A DNA stretch of 64,000 bases from Clostridium sp. CMCC3677 (GTDB lineage Bacteria > Bacillota > Clostridia > Clostridiales > Clostridiaceae), in assembly GCF_023845585.1 (NCBI RefSeq), contig NZ_JAMQHS010000001.1, forward strand, positions 248,001 to 312,000. Direction: 5' to 3'. Positions 53,320 through 62,701 of the stretch are shown here, one piece after another; positions within the stretch are counted from its first letter, which is position 1, and each line of letters opens with the position of its first letter. The position numbers and the translations under genes were made by a program. The notes under the pieces were generated by a model, which had not been told where the DNA came from, ran no database searches, and was given only the letters and a program-made list of their open reading frames with translations.

Positions 53320-55218
53320 ATGCCAGGTATTTGGAATGTAAATAATGTCTATAATAATAGTAATACGAGAAAATTTTCTAGTAAATTAACTTTTTCAGTA
53401 GGGGAAAAATTTAGTGGAAGAATTGTATCTAAGGGAGAAGGTAAAGATGTTACTATAAGATTATCAGATGGATGGCAGTTCATTGCAGAACTTGATGGAA
53501 ATGTTAACTTAGATGATCTTAAACTAGTAAATTTTCAAGTAGAAGATTTTAAAGATGGAAAATTAAAATTAAAATTAGTATCCAGTGAACAAAAAGGTGA
53601 AGAGGTCTCTAATGAAGTATTTAAAGATATAATTGATAAAGAAGGTTTATCTAAAGAAGATATAAATATATTAGAAAAAATGATTAAACATAATATACCC
53701 TTAACTAAGGATAATATAAATAAAATTAAAGGATTAATTCAATTCAATGAAAATATAAACTTAAGCTCAGACAATATAGATGATTTTATACAAAATTATC
53801 TTCAAAGTAAAGGGATTGATATAAATACTCCTAAGGGAGAATTTATAAAACAAAATCTTGTGGAATTTTTCAGTAATTTTAAAAATATGTCAAGTGATGA
53901 AATATTATTATTTTTAGAAAACAATATGGAATTTTCAACAGAAAATATAAAAAGCTTTAATGAGCTTTTTAAGGGTGATTTATCAATAGAAAAATTATTA
54001 TATAAATTATCTCAGGAGTTAGATAATTCACAATCAAATTTAAAAGATATACAAAATAAAGAGATAATAACTAATAAAGAATATTTAAATAAAGAAAATA
54101 TAAATAAAGAAAATATAAATAATGAATTTTTAAAAAATAATAATAAAAATTCTTTAATATCTAAAATATATGATTCAAATGATGTTTCAAAGAATAAAGT
54201 TAGTGTTGTATCATTACTAAAGAGTATTACTGGTGACAATGAGAGAATTTTAAATGATTATTTAAAGGATATAATTAATTCTAGAGCTGAGAATTTAACA
54301 ACGAAAGAATTTAATAGATTAATTTCATTAACATCAAAATTTGAAGACAGTGATATAGTAAATTTAATCAAAAATGAATTATCAGCTAAAGGATTATCTG
54401 ATGAAACTATAAAATCTAACGGTCTAGAGAGTAAAGTTATAGATGGTAAAAATTTATTAGAGAATACTTTAGGAAAAATTTTAAATAAAGAAGTAAATTT
54501 AACTGATGAAGAATTTAAAAGATTTAATGATCTTATTAAATATAAATTACAAACTAACATAAATGAACAGGATATAAAACAAGAAGCAGTTAAGTTTGAT
54601 AAAAGTCAAATTTCTCAATTAAAACCTGATCTTAATAATTTATATTCAAAAGATATTGAAAACTTCTCAAATAAAGATTTGATAAAACAAGAAATGGTAA
54701 ACAAATTTAATGAGGTAAAAAATATTGTAAAAGATATAATAAACAATATTGATAATAAAGCAGTAGGTTATGAGAAGGTTATGGAAATGATAAAAGGTAA
54801 TATTGGAGAATTTAAAGTATTTAATTCTATAAGTGAACAGTATTATTATTTAAATTTTCAAGTTCCTGTTAATGCAGAAGAATATCCTTGCAAACTAATT
54901 ATAAAAGACAACAGAAAAGATGGAAAGAAAATAGATAAAACTAATGTAAAAATGGTTGTTAATGTTAAAACTATACATTTAGGTGATGTTGATGGATATT
55001 TAACGTTAAAAGATAATAGGATAGATATAAATTTAAAGTGTGATAATAAGTATGTAGATATAATAAGTAAAAATAAGAGTAAATTAAAATCCGGATTAGA
55101 AACACTAGGACTAGTTACAGAAGTTAGTGTTTCATTAAGAGAAGAACCTATTAACTTAGTAACTTGTGGCAAATTTTTTAATGATTTAAGTATCTCAAAT
55201 ATTGATATTAAGGTATAA
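53320..55218 (+). CDS. FliK-like (YlqG-type) large hydrophilic protein
   Basis: A 632-residue protein with no signal peptide or membrane helix. Residues 1-90 look like a small beta domain (FSVGEKFSGRIVSKGEGKDV). The middle is a long Asn/Lys/Glu/Ile-rich helical part including a short direct repeat KENINKENIN. The last 150 residues (EQYYYLNFQVPV, YPCKLIIKD, GLVTEVSVSLREE) look like the flagellar hook-length control C-terminal fold. It is followed 47 bases on by an FlhB-like gene, the same order as ylqG-ylqH in Bacillus. A sigma-D-type promoter supports a motility link. The exact role is unknown. Confidence 0.72.
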   Translation: MPGIWNVNNVYNNSNTRKFSSKLTFSVGEKFSGRIVSKGEGKDVTIRLSDGWQFIAELDGNVNLDDLKLVNFQVEDFKDGKLKLKLVSSEQKGEEVSNEVFKDIIDKEGLSKEDINILEKMIKHNIPLTKDNINKIKGLIQFNENINLSSDNIDDFIQNYLQSKGIDINTPKGEFIKQNLVEFFSNFKNMSSDEILLFLENNMEFSTENIKSFNELFKGDLSIEKLLYKLSQELDNSQSNLKDIQNKEIITNKEYLNKENINKENINNEFLKNNNKNSLISKIYDSNDVSKNKVSVVSLLKSITGDNERILNDYLKDIINSRAENLTTKEFNRLISLTSKFEDSDIVNLIKNELSAKGLSDETIKSNGLESKVIDGKNLLENTLGKILNKEVNLTDEEFKRFNDLIKYKLQTNINEQDIKQEAVKFDKSQISQLKPDLNNLYSKDIENFSNKDLIKQEMVNKFNEVKNIVKDIINNIDNKAVGYEKVMEMIKGNIGEFKVFNSISEQYYYLNFQVPVNAEEYPCKLIIKDNRKDGKKIDKTNVKMVVNVKTIHLGDVDGYLTLKDNRIDINLKCDNKYVDIISKNKSKLKSGLETLGLVTEVSVSLREEPINLVTCGKFFNDLSISNIDIKV

Positions 55219-55265
55219 TAAAGTAGATATATTTTGAGTGTAAATTGTTTATGGAGTGAGTATAT

Positions 55266-55526
55266 ATGACTGAAAGAAAAAAAGCAGCAGCTCTTAAATA
55301 TGAATTAAATAATACTGAAGCTCCAATTATAGCAGCATCAGGAATGGGACATATTGCAGATAAAATAATAGAAAAGGCACAAGAAAATGAAGTTCCCATA
55401 GTTTATAATAAAGAGTTAGCAAATTTGTTATGTAACGTTGATGTTGGAGATGAAATACCAACAGAGTTGTATGAGGCAGTAGCTCATGTAATAGCATTTG
55501 TAACTGATATAGATAAAACACTATAA
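55266..55526 (+). CDS. Orphan FlhB cytoplasmic-domain protein (FhlB/YlqH)
   Basis: An 86-residue soluble protein equal to the C-terminal fragment of the flagellar export switch FlhB after its self-cleavage site: KKAAALKYELNNTEAPIIAA, then GHIADKIIEKAQENEVPIVY and VGDEIPTELYEAVAHVIAFV. No NPTH cleavage motif and no membrane part. It may exchange with the FlhB tail in the export gate. ATG with GGAGTGAG upstream. It is paired with the FliK-like gene, and FliK is the known partner of FlhB. Confidence 0.88.
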   Translation: MTERKKAAALKYELNNTEAPIIAASGMGHIADKIIEKAQENEVPIVYNKELANLLCNVDVGDEIPTELYEAVAHVIAFVTDIDKTL

Positions 55527-55556
55527 TTGTGTAAAAAACGGAAAGGTGATAAATTA

Positions 55557-56249
55557 ATGGCACTTTATACTATTTCAGATTTGCATTTAGCAATGAATGT
55601 TGAAAAGCCAATGGATATATTTGGGGAAAATTGGGTTGGGCATTGTGAAAAAATAAAGAAAAATTGGCTAGAAAAAGTTAACGATGATGATATGGTATTA
55701 ATAGCAGGAGATATTTCATGGTCACTTAAGGAAAGCGATAGCAAGTTTGATTTAGACTGGATAGATTCTTTACCAGGTAAAAAAATTATAAGCAAAGGAA
55801 ATCATGATTATTGGTGGGGAAGTATATCTAAATTAAATAAACTATATGAAAATACCAAATTTCTTCAAAATAATTTTTATACTTATAAAAATTATGCCAT
55901 TTGTGGTACAAGAGGTTGGATCTGTCCTGGGGGAGATAAGTATTCATCTAAGGATGAAAAAATTTATAGTAGAGAACAAATAAGATTGAAATTATCTTTA
56001 GAGTCAGCAAAAAGTAATGGATATGAAGATATTATAGTTATGATTCATTATCCTCCAACTAATGATAAGTTTGAAAAATCAGCCTTTTTAGAAATATTTA
56101 AAGAATATGGTGTAAAGAAAGTTATATATGGACACCTACACGGCCCATCATTAAAAGGTAATTTATTAGATGGTGATTTAGATGGAATAGAATATATATT
56201 ATCATCAGCAGATTATCTTGATTTTAATCCAAAGCTGATTATAGAATAA
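55557..56249 (+). CDS. Calcineurin-like metallophosphoesterase
   Basis: A 230-residue cytoplasmic enzyme with the dinuclear metal motifs ISDLHLA, LIAGDISW, KGNHDYWW, MIHYPP and YGHLHG. ATG at 55557 is taken with GGAAAGGTG upstream; an in-frame start ten codons earlier has no ribosome site. The substrate is unknown. It is 30 bases after the FhlB gene and probably in the same transcript. Confidence 0.9.
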   Translation: MALYTISDLHLAMNVEKPMDIFGENWVGHCEKIKKNWLEKVNDDDMVLIAGDISWSLKESDSKFDLDWIDSLPGKKIISKGNHDYWWGSISKLNKLYENTKFLQNNFYTYKNYAICGTRGWICPGGDKYSSKDEKIYSREQIRLKLSLESAKSNGYEDIIVMIHYPPTNDKFEKSAFLEIFKEYGVKKVIYGHLHGPSLKGNLLDGDLDGIEYILSSADYLDFNPKLIIE

Positions 56250-56287
56250 AGATGTTGAAAAAATATTTTTTCAACATCTTTTTTTAT
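56248..56287 (+). terminator. Terminator after the metallophosphoesterase gene
   Basis: AAAGATGTTGAAAAA / TTTTTCAACATCTTT followed by T. Part of a degenerate family C-like sequence (GTGGCACAGCTATTTTTT) lies near 56384-56401. Confidence 0.9.
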
Positions 56288-56546
56288 GTCTAGGAAAGTA
56301 TTAAATGTTTTCAATTTAAAATCTAGTTATATTAATGGAGTGAGAGATGTGAAGTGTATGAAATATCATCAACTAAGTGGACGTGGCACAGCTATTTTTT
56401 ATGTTAAGTAGTTGTAAGATTTTCTATATAAGTTGTAATTTAATTAATAACCTTTAGAGTTATTTTAAATTATAGTCATTAAGAACTATTTATATATACG
56501 GTGTATAACTTAATATAAGTAGTAATAATTTTATAGGGAGAACATT

Positions 56547-58931
56547 TTGGGAAAGGGATATATATTAGTAAGAATATTTAAGGTTAAGGAAGCTTTACCT
56601 AAAACTGAGGGAAAACTCATAATTACTAATGCTGAAAATGGAAATGTAGTTTATGAGAAAGATAATGCATTTGATGTTAGTGGTAGAAGTGAATTAATAG
56701 AAGTAACTACGCCTGAAAAAAGTTTGTCTCAGCAGCCATATGAAGAAGGTACTATCCCATATTCTGTATATAATATAGATGTGCTATCTGAAAATTTTAA
56801 AGAAGTTATTGTTGAGGGAGTAAGTGCTTTTGAAGAAATAACTTCTATACAGAATATTGAGCTAATTGAAGAAGATAAAGAGAGTACTTTTAATGCTTCA
56901 GCAGAAAAAATTATTATTTCGCCGGAACAGCTTGTACTTAATGCAAAAAGGGATAGACAAGTAGGTTCTATGGCTGAGCCTTTAGTTTTAGACAAGCCAT
57001 ATATACCTGAATTTATTGTTGTACACTTAGGAACGCCAAGTTCAGCTGCTGAAAATGTGACGGTAGGGTTTATTGATTATATTAAAAATGTTGCTTCAAG
57101 TGAAATATATCCAACATGGCCGGAAGAATCATTAAAAGCAAATATATATTGTCAAATATCATTTGCATTAAATAGAATTTATACAGAATGGTATAGAAGC
57201 AAGGGATATTCATTTCAAATCACTAATTCAACTGCGTATGATCAATATTTTATAAAAGGTAGAAATATATTTGATAACATAAGCAAAATAGTAGATGAAA
57301 TTTTTAGTGAATATATTATAACTATTGGGAACAAAACCCCATTCTTTGCACAGTATTGCAATGGTACAACAGTTAAGTGTGATGGGTTATCTCAATGGGG
57401 AACTGTAGATTTAGCAAATGCTGGTATGAAAGCTTTAGGTATTCTTCAATATTATTTTGGCTATGATAAAACTTTAGTTAGAGCAACTATGATTGAAGGA
57501 ATACCAGAATCTTATCCAGGAACACCTCTTAGACTTAATGATGAAAATAATAATGTTAAGGTTATACAAAAACAATTAAATAGAATATCTAAAAATTTTC
57601 CTGCAATACCTAAAATACCATATGAAAATGGGAAGTTTGATAAAATAACTGAAGATGCAGTAAAAGTATTTCAGAAAGTTTTTAATCTTACTCAAGATGG
57701 TATTGTAGGAAGAGCTACTTGGTATAGAATATCATCTATTTATGTTGGTGTAAAAAGATTAGCAGAGCTTGATCAAGAGCCAGAAATTGATGGAGAAAAT
57801 CCACCTCCAGATTCAGGGGGAGAGTATCCAGGATATTTATTAAAGTATGGTTCAAGGGGAGAAAAAGTTAAAGAAGTTCAGAGTTATCTTTCAGTTATAT
57901 CTAAATCGTATAATATACCAAGTATTAAGGCAGATGGAATATTTGGTCAAATGACAAAAGATGCTGTTATAGCTTTTCAAAGGTTATTTGGACTAGTTCC
58001 AGATGGAATAATAGGGATAAATACATGGAATAAAATATATTATGTATATAAAGATTTGATTAAAGGAACTGGACAACAAGGCCTTAATGAAGAATTTGAT
58101 GGAAAATATCCGGGTTATTTATTAAGTTATGGCTCAAGAGGAGAAAAAGTTAGAGAAATGCAGACATATCTTTCAGTTATATCTAAATCATACAATATAC
58201 CAAGTATTAATGCAGATGGAATATTTGGAGATATGACAAGAAATGCTGTGTTATCTTTTCAAAGATTATTTGGATTAGCTCAAGATGGGGTAGTAGGATT
58301 AAATACTTGGAATAAGATATATGAAATTTATAGAGGTTCAGAAAAGTCTAATGTAGAAGAAAAGATTTATTCAGCTGATTATCCAGGTTATGTGTTAAAA
58401 GAAAATTTATATGGCGATGATGTTAGATGGGTACAAACTTATTTAAATGCCATATCTGAGTTTTATAAAGAGATACCTAAGATAAAAGTAGATGGAATAT
58501 TTAAGAAAAAAACTAAAAATGCCGTAATAGCCTTTCAAAAAAATTTTGGATTGAATGTAGATGGAAAAATTGGCGTAAATGATTGGAAAAAATTAATATC
58601 AGTATACAATAGTTTAGATGGTGGACAAAATATTAATAAATCTGATATATTATATGATTATCCAGGTTTTGATTTAGAATTAGGAGATCGAGACGGGTAT
58701 GTCACAGTTTTTCAAAAGTATATAAATGTTCTTGCTAAAAATAATTATTTATCAAATCAAATTATAGAAAATGGTGTATTTGATAAAAGAACGGAAAATG
58801 CTGTTAAAGAACTACAGGAGAAGTTTGGATTAAAAGTAACAGGAATAGTTGATAAATTTACTTGGGATAAAACATCATCGTTATATGAAATTTTATATAC
58901 TGGCAAGGGAATTAAAAGAAGTAGAAAATAA
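56547..58931 (+). CDS. SleC-like spore cortex-lytic protein with repeated peptidoglycan-binding domains
   Basis: A 794-residue protein. Residues about 1-130 look like the N-terminal part of SleC-type proteins. Residues about 145-315 are a SpoIID/LytB-like domain (FFAQYCNG, CDGLSQWGTVDLANAGMKAL), the type found in the SleC lytic transglycosylase. From about 325 to the end are five PG_binding_1 units with LNTWNKIY-type ends. SleC is usually about 440 residues, so the repeat tail is long. TTG start with AGGGAG upstream. No signal peptide. The second and third repeats are nearly the same, suggesting recent duplication. A role in cortex lysis at germination is inferred. Confidence 0.83.
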   Translation: MGKGYILVRIFKVKEALPKTEGKLIITNAENGNVVYEKDNAFDVSGRSELIEVTTPEKSLSQQPYEEGTIPYSVYNIDVLSENFKEVIVEGVSAFEEITSIQNIELIEEDKESTFNASAEKIIISPEQLVLNAKRDRQVGSMAEPLVLDKPYIPEFIVVHLGTPSSAAENVTVGFIDYIKNVASSEIYPTWPEESLKANIYCQISFALNRIYTEWYRSKGYSFQITNSTAYDQYFIKGRNIFDNISKIVDEIFSEYIITIGNKTPFFAQYCNGTTVKCDGLSQWGTVDLANAGMKALGILQYYFGYDKTLVRATMIEGIPESYPGTPLRLNDENNNVKVIQKQLNRISKNFPAIPKIPYENGKFDKITEDAVKVFQKVFNLTQDGIVGRATWYRISSIYVGVKRLAELDQEPEIDGENPPPDSGGEYPGYLLKYGSRGEKVKEVQSYLSVISKSYNIPSIKADGIFGQMTKDAVIAFQRLFGLVPDGIIGINTWNKIYYVYKDLIKGTGQQGLNEEFDGKYPGYLLSYGSRGEKVREMQTYLSVISKSYNIPSINADGIFGDMTRNAVLSFQRLFGLAQDGVVGLNTWNKIYEIYRGSEKSNVEEKIYSADYPGYVLKENLYGDDVRWVQTYLNAISEFYKEIPKIKVDGIFKKKTKNAVIAFQKNFGLNVDGKIGVNDWKKLISVYNSLDGGQNINKSDILYDYPGFDLELGDRDGYVTVFQKYINVLAKNNYLSNQIIENGVFDKRTENAVKELQEKFGLKVTGIVDKFTWDKTSSLYEILYTGKGIKRSRK

Positions 58932-59028
58932 AAATTAAATATTTAATTTATAGTATTCATATTTTGCAAATAAAAGTATTCTGATTTTTAAAATATACTT
59001 TTTGTAATTTAAATTTATTTTAATAATA

Positions 59029-59069
59029 AAAAGAAAAGATGTAGAGGTAGTCTACATCTTTTCTTTTTT
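59029..59069. terminator. Bidirectional terminator between the SleC-like gene and the soluble chemoreceptor
   Basis: AAAAGAAAAGATGTAGA / TCTACATCTTTTCTTTT with a five-base loop. Confidence 0.9.
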
Positions 59070-59089
59070 GTTAGCTTTAATTTAATATA

Positions 59090-60055
59090 TTATTTAGTAA
59101 TACTTTTACTTAGGTTGTTTAATGTATTGTTAAAGTTATCTAAAGAATCTGATTGAACATCTAATTTAGACGCAATTTCTTGAGTTAATTCAGAATTTTT
59201 TCTTGCAATATCATTTACTTTTTCAACACAATTAATAACATCATCTTTTTTATTTGAAGCAGTTGTAAGATTTCCTATACAAGTTGTAATTTCATCAATA
59301 GTTTCTTCTATAGAAGATTTAATATTATTAAAACTACCTTTTGTAGCATTTAATGAAGTATGTTGAACAGCTAAAGCGGAATTTCCAGAATTCATAGCTT
59401 CTGATGCTTGAATTATATCTGTTTTAATTTCTTCTAATATATCTGTTATACTTTGAACCGCTAATTTTGAGTTTTCTGCAAGTTTTCTTACTTCACCAGC
59501 AACAACTGAGAATCCCTTACCAGCTTCACCAGCTCTTGCAGCTTCTATTGCAGCATTTAATGATAAAAGATTTGTTTGACTAGCTATTTGACTGATAGAA
59601 TCAGTTATCATATTTACAGATTCTAATTTACTAACTAAAGCATTTATAGTTTTAGTTGAAACTGTAAACATATGTTGTAATTCATTTAATGATGTATCTA
59701 AATTTTCAATTGATACAATTCCATTATCAGCGACTTTATCTGTATCTAATACTTGTCCATGAACATTAGCAACATTTAATGCTAATTCTTCCATATTAGA
59801 TCTAAAATCATGTAATAAATCTGTTGCATGGTTTGCTTCATGATTTTCAGACATTGATAAGTTTGCTAAATGTGATACTGATGAATTAATATCGTTAATA
59901 GAGTTATGAATTTTAGAACTTTCAATTTTTAATTCAGAAAGACCTGTACCTATTTTACTAATTTCTGAATTATCATTAGTTTGTGGTAAAGTGATATTTT
60001 GTGTATTTTCTAAAGTCTTATCTTCTGTATATCTTTTGTTTTGAAAAAATCCCAT
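59090..60055 (-). CDS. Soluble methyl-accepting chemotaxis protein without a clear sensor domain
   Basis: A 321-residue cytoplasmic chemoreceptor. There is no membrane helix, and apart from about 45 N-terminal residues it is all helical signalling domain with the tip [20 protein letters not shown] and [26 protein letters not shown] lies before the ATG on the minus strand. It should join receptor arrays inside the cell; what it senses is unknown. Confidence 0.88.
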   Translation of the reverse strand: MGFFQNKRYTEDKTLENTQNITLPQTNDNSEISKIGTGLSELKIESSKIHNSINDINSSVSHLANLSMSENHEANHATDLLHDFRSNMEELALNVANVHGQVLDTDKVADNGIVSIENLDTSLNELQHMFTVSTKTINALVSKLESVNMITDSISQIASQTNLLSLNAAIEAARAGEAGKGFSVVAGEVRKLAENSKLAVQSITDILEEIKTDIIQASEAMNSGNSALAVQHTSLNATKGSFNNIKSSIEETIDEITTCIGNLTTASNKKDDVINCVEKVNDIARKNSELTQEIASKLDVQSDSLDNFNNTLNNLSKSITK

Positions 60056-60101
60056 AAGATTTTATCCCCCTTTATTTATAGTTCTAAAGTCTTTAATTAT
60101 A

Positions 60102-60782
60102 TTAATTATCGTTTGCTTTTATTAAATCTCGACCATTTCTAGCTAATTCTTTTATTTTATATGAAGCCCCAATAGTTGTTATAGCTTTAGAATACCATAT
60201 AAGGGCCTCTGAATCGTTACCAAGTCGTCTATTTAGTTCTCCTAAAATATACATTGTAGAATCACGTTGAAGACCATACATGGGAAATGATTCTACAATG
60301 TATGCTTCATTAAAACCTTTTAATGCTTTTTCTAAAAAATGCAATTCATTTTGTATATCACCTAAAAGTCTATACATCCAAGCAATTTTTAAAGAAATCA
60401 TAGCTTTGTTGCTATAATTAGAGTTTAATATTACAGAAGTCACTAATGCAAGTTTATAACGCTCAACAGCAATACTTGCAGTAATTATATCTGGATAATC
60501 TCTAGGTTTCCATAAAGGTTTTATCTTTTCTAAAACAATTTCTTTCTGATGTTTTTTTATCTTAAAAAAATCTATTTTCATAGAAGCATATCCGCAATTG
60601 TTACAAATCCATATATCATAAAAATAAGGATTTGGTGAAGAATATCTTATGAAAAAATCAGAATCTTTAGATAGTATCCTTGGCGAATTAACTTTCACAG
60701 CATTAACTTTAAATTTAAATTCACATATAGGACAATGCACTTGCTTTAGAAATAAATGTTTTCTTATTTCTGCCTCACACAC
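60102..60782 (-). CDS. DUF2225 zinc-binding/TPR-like protein
   Basis: A 226-residue protein with two Cys pairs near the N-terminus (HCPICEFKFK at 16-25 and WICNNCGYASMK near 60) that should bind zinc. The rest is helical and TPR-like (YKLALVTSVILNSNYSNKAM, LGNDSEALIWYSKAI). It fits the DUF2225 family of unknown role. GTG start at 60782 with GAGGTGAAAT upstream on the minus strand. It lies 46 bases before the soluble chemoreceptor gene and is probably transcribed with it. Confidence 0.83.
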   Translation of the reverse strand: MCEAEIRKHLFLKQVHCPICEFKFKVNAVKVNSPRILSKDSDFFIRYSSPNPYFYDIWICNNCGYASMKIDFFKIKKHQKEIVLEKIKPLWKPRDYPDIITASIAVERYKLALVTSVILNSNYSNKAMISLKIAWMYRLLGDIQNELHFLEKALKGFNEAYIVESFPMYGLQRDSTMYILGELNRRLGNDSEALIWYSKAITTIGASYKIKELARNGRDLIKANDN

Positions 60783-60968
60783 TTTATTTCACCTCAATAT
60801 AAATTACATGTCAAATTATAATTTACTTTTATTAAATTTATAATTTTAACCATTAAATTATACCACAATATACTATTAAAAAAAATAATTCTAATTAGAT
60901 AAATAATTACACATAATCTAAAGTTTTTGATATAATAAATATGAATGATATTTAAAAGGATGGTATTT

Positions 60969-61760
60969 ATGGCAATAAACGATTGGAAAAGTTTTTTAAT
61001 GCCGTATGAGCAAGCAGTAGAGGAACTTAAGGTAAAATTAAAGTCTATAAGAAAAGAATATAGAAGAAAAAATGAATATTCACCGATAGAGTTTGTTACT
61101 GGCAGAGTAAAAGAAGTTTCTAGTATATTAGAAAAAGCTAATAAATTTGAAATACCTATAGATCAAGTTAGATATGAATTAGAAGACATAGCTGGAATAA
61201 GAATAATGTGTCAATTTGTAGATGATATAACTAAAGTTGTAGAATTATTGCGTGGAAGAAAGGACATGCAAATTCTTTATGAAAAAGACTATGTTAGAAA
61301 TGTAAAAGAAAGTGGTTATAGAAGCTACCACATGATAATAAAATATCAAGTAAATATGGCAGAAGGACCAGTAGATATTCTTGCAGAGTTCCAAATTAGA
61401 ACTTTGGCTATGAATTTTTGGGCTACTATTGAACATTCGCTTAATTATAAATATAAACAAAACATACCTACTCAGTTGAAAGAAAAACTTAAAAGTTCAG
61501 CTGATGCAGCTTTTAAATTAGATGAAGAAATGCTACAAATAAAAGATGAAATAAAAGATGCCCAAAAGCTTTTTGAAGTGAAATCTAGCATAATTTCAAA
61601 TATTATGAACTCTTTATTGACTTTAAGCTCATTAGGTAAAGAAGCAGAAGCAGCAAGACATGAAAAGACTTTAAATAAACTTATTCAATACGGAGAAATT
61701 TGGGAATTGGATAACTTGTTATTTTATGTTAAAAAAGATGTTGAAAAATATAGAGAATAA
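60969..61760 (+). CDS. Small alarmone synthetase (RelA/SpoT synthetase domain)
   Basis: A 263-residue (p)ppGpp synthetase of the YjbM/SAS type without the HD hydrolase, TGS or ACT parts. Conserved parts are EDIAGIRIMCQFVDD, ESGYRSYHMIIKY and the ending IRTLAMNFWATIEHSLNYK. It transfers pyrophosphate from ATP to GTP or GDP. ATG at 60969 is taken with AAAAGGA upstream; an ATG eight codons earlier is in frame but lacks a site. The gene is single with a following hairpin. Confidence 0.92.
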   Translation: MAINDWKSFLMPYEQAVEELKVKLKSIRKEYRRKNEYSPIEFVTGRVKEVSSILEKANKFEIPIDQVRYELEDIAGIRIMCQFVDDITKVVELLRGRKDMQILYEKDYVRNVKESGYRSYHMIIKYQVNMAEGPVDILAEFQIRTLAMNFWATIEHSLNYKYKQNIPTQLKEKLKSSADAAFKLDEEMLQIKDEIKDAQKLFEVKSSIISNIMNSLLTLSSLGKEAEAARHEKTLNKLIQYGEIWELDNLLFYVKKDVEKYRE

Positions 61761-61762
61761 TA

Positions 61763-61802
61763 TTAAAGCTATGTTTGATAGTATATCAAACATAGCTTTA
61801 AT
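61763..61802 (+). terminator. Hairpin after the alarmone synthetase gene
   Basis: TTAAAGCTATGTTTGATA with its complement and a three-base loop. The T run is poor, so termination may be partial. Confidence 0.65.
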
Positions 61803-61838
61803 AATAGGTAAAATTTCAAAAGAAAGGATTATATAATC

Positions 61839-62618
61839 ATGATAGGAAAAGAATTAATGAAAAAGTTAAAAGAAAATCCAGAATATATTAAAGAAATTAG
61901 ATATATAGATGATGAGCTTAATTTATTTATAGTTAAAAATAATGCAAATAATATAAAATATATTGAAAATCCAAGTAAAGAAGTGCAGTTAGAAGCAATA
62001 AAAGGTAGTCCATTATCAATACAATATATTGATAATGTCTATGAAGATGTTGGAGCTATATGTGTAAAAGCATTATGGAATTCATTAAAATATATAAAAA
62101 ATCCAACAGAAAAAATAATAAGAGAAGCTATTAATACTAAGGGATGGGCAATTCAATTTATAAAAAATCCATCTGAAGAATTGAGAATTTTAGCTGTTGA
62201 AAGAGATTTTGATGCTATTAAATATATAGAAAATCCGTCAGAAGAAGTACAATTAACAGCTATTAAAAATTATTATTCGGCAATTAGGTATATAAAAAAC
62301 CCAACTTTAAATGCAAAATTAGCAGCTATTGCATCACATGAGGAAGGAATAAATTATATTTCTAATTATGATTTAGATGAAGTAAAATTATTTATTTATA
62401 AAAATATAAATGTTGTTAAATATATTTATGAAAATATAGATATAGATTTAGTTATAGAAGTTTTAATGGATAAGATAAAAAATGAAAATATAGAAGAAAA
62501 ATACATGAGAGATTTTTTAGAATTAGAAATCTTAGAAATGGATAAAGTTAATTTTGTCTGGGAATATGGATCTAAAAATGCAAAGAAAATATTAGTTGAT
62601 TATAAATTATCTATGTAA
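61839..62618 (+). CDS. Unknown repeat protein with about 24-residue helical repeats
   Basis: A 259-residue protein with no signal peptide or membrane helix. Residues about 40-175 consist of repeats of roughly 23-24 residues on the pattern A-I-x-Y-I-x-N-P-S-E-E-V-Q-L-x-A-I-K (for example IKYIENPSEEVQLTAIKNYY), at least six copies. Such repeats form a HEAT-like superhelix. The function is unknown. AAAGGA precedes the ATG. It lies before a MoxR-type ATPase gene, which may use it as a partner; that is a guess. Confidence 0.75.
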   Translation: MIGKELMKKLKENPEYIKEIRYIDDELNLFIVKNNANNIKYIENPSKEVQLEAIKGSPLSIQYIDNVYEDVGAICVKALWNSLKYIKNPTEKIIREAINTKGWAIQFIKNPSEELRILAVERDFDAIKYIENPSEEVQLTAIKNYYSAIRYIKNPTLNAKLAAIASHEEGINYISNYDLDEVKLFIYKNINVVKYIYENIDIDLVIEVLMDKIKNENIEEKYMRDFLELEILEMDKVNFVWEYGSKNAKKILVDYKLSM

Positions 62619-62701
62619 TGTTAAGCTATATAAATGAGATGAGAATTATAATTAATTTTAAGTAATAAAAAATATTACATGCAATAAAGGGGGAAGATAT
62701 T

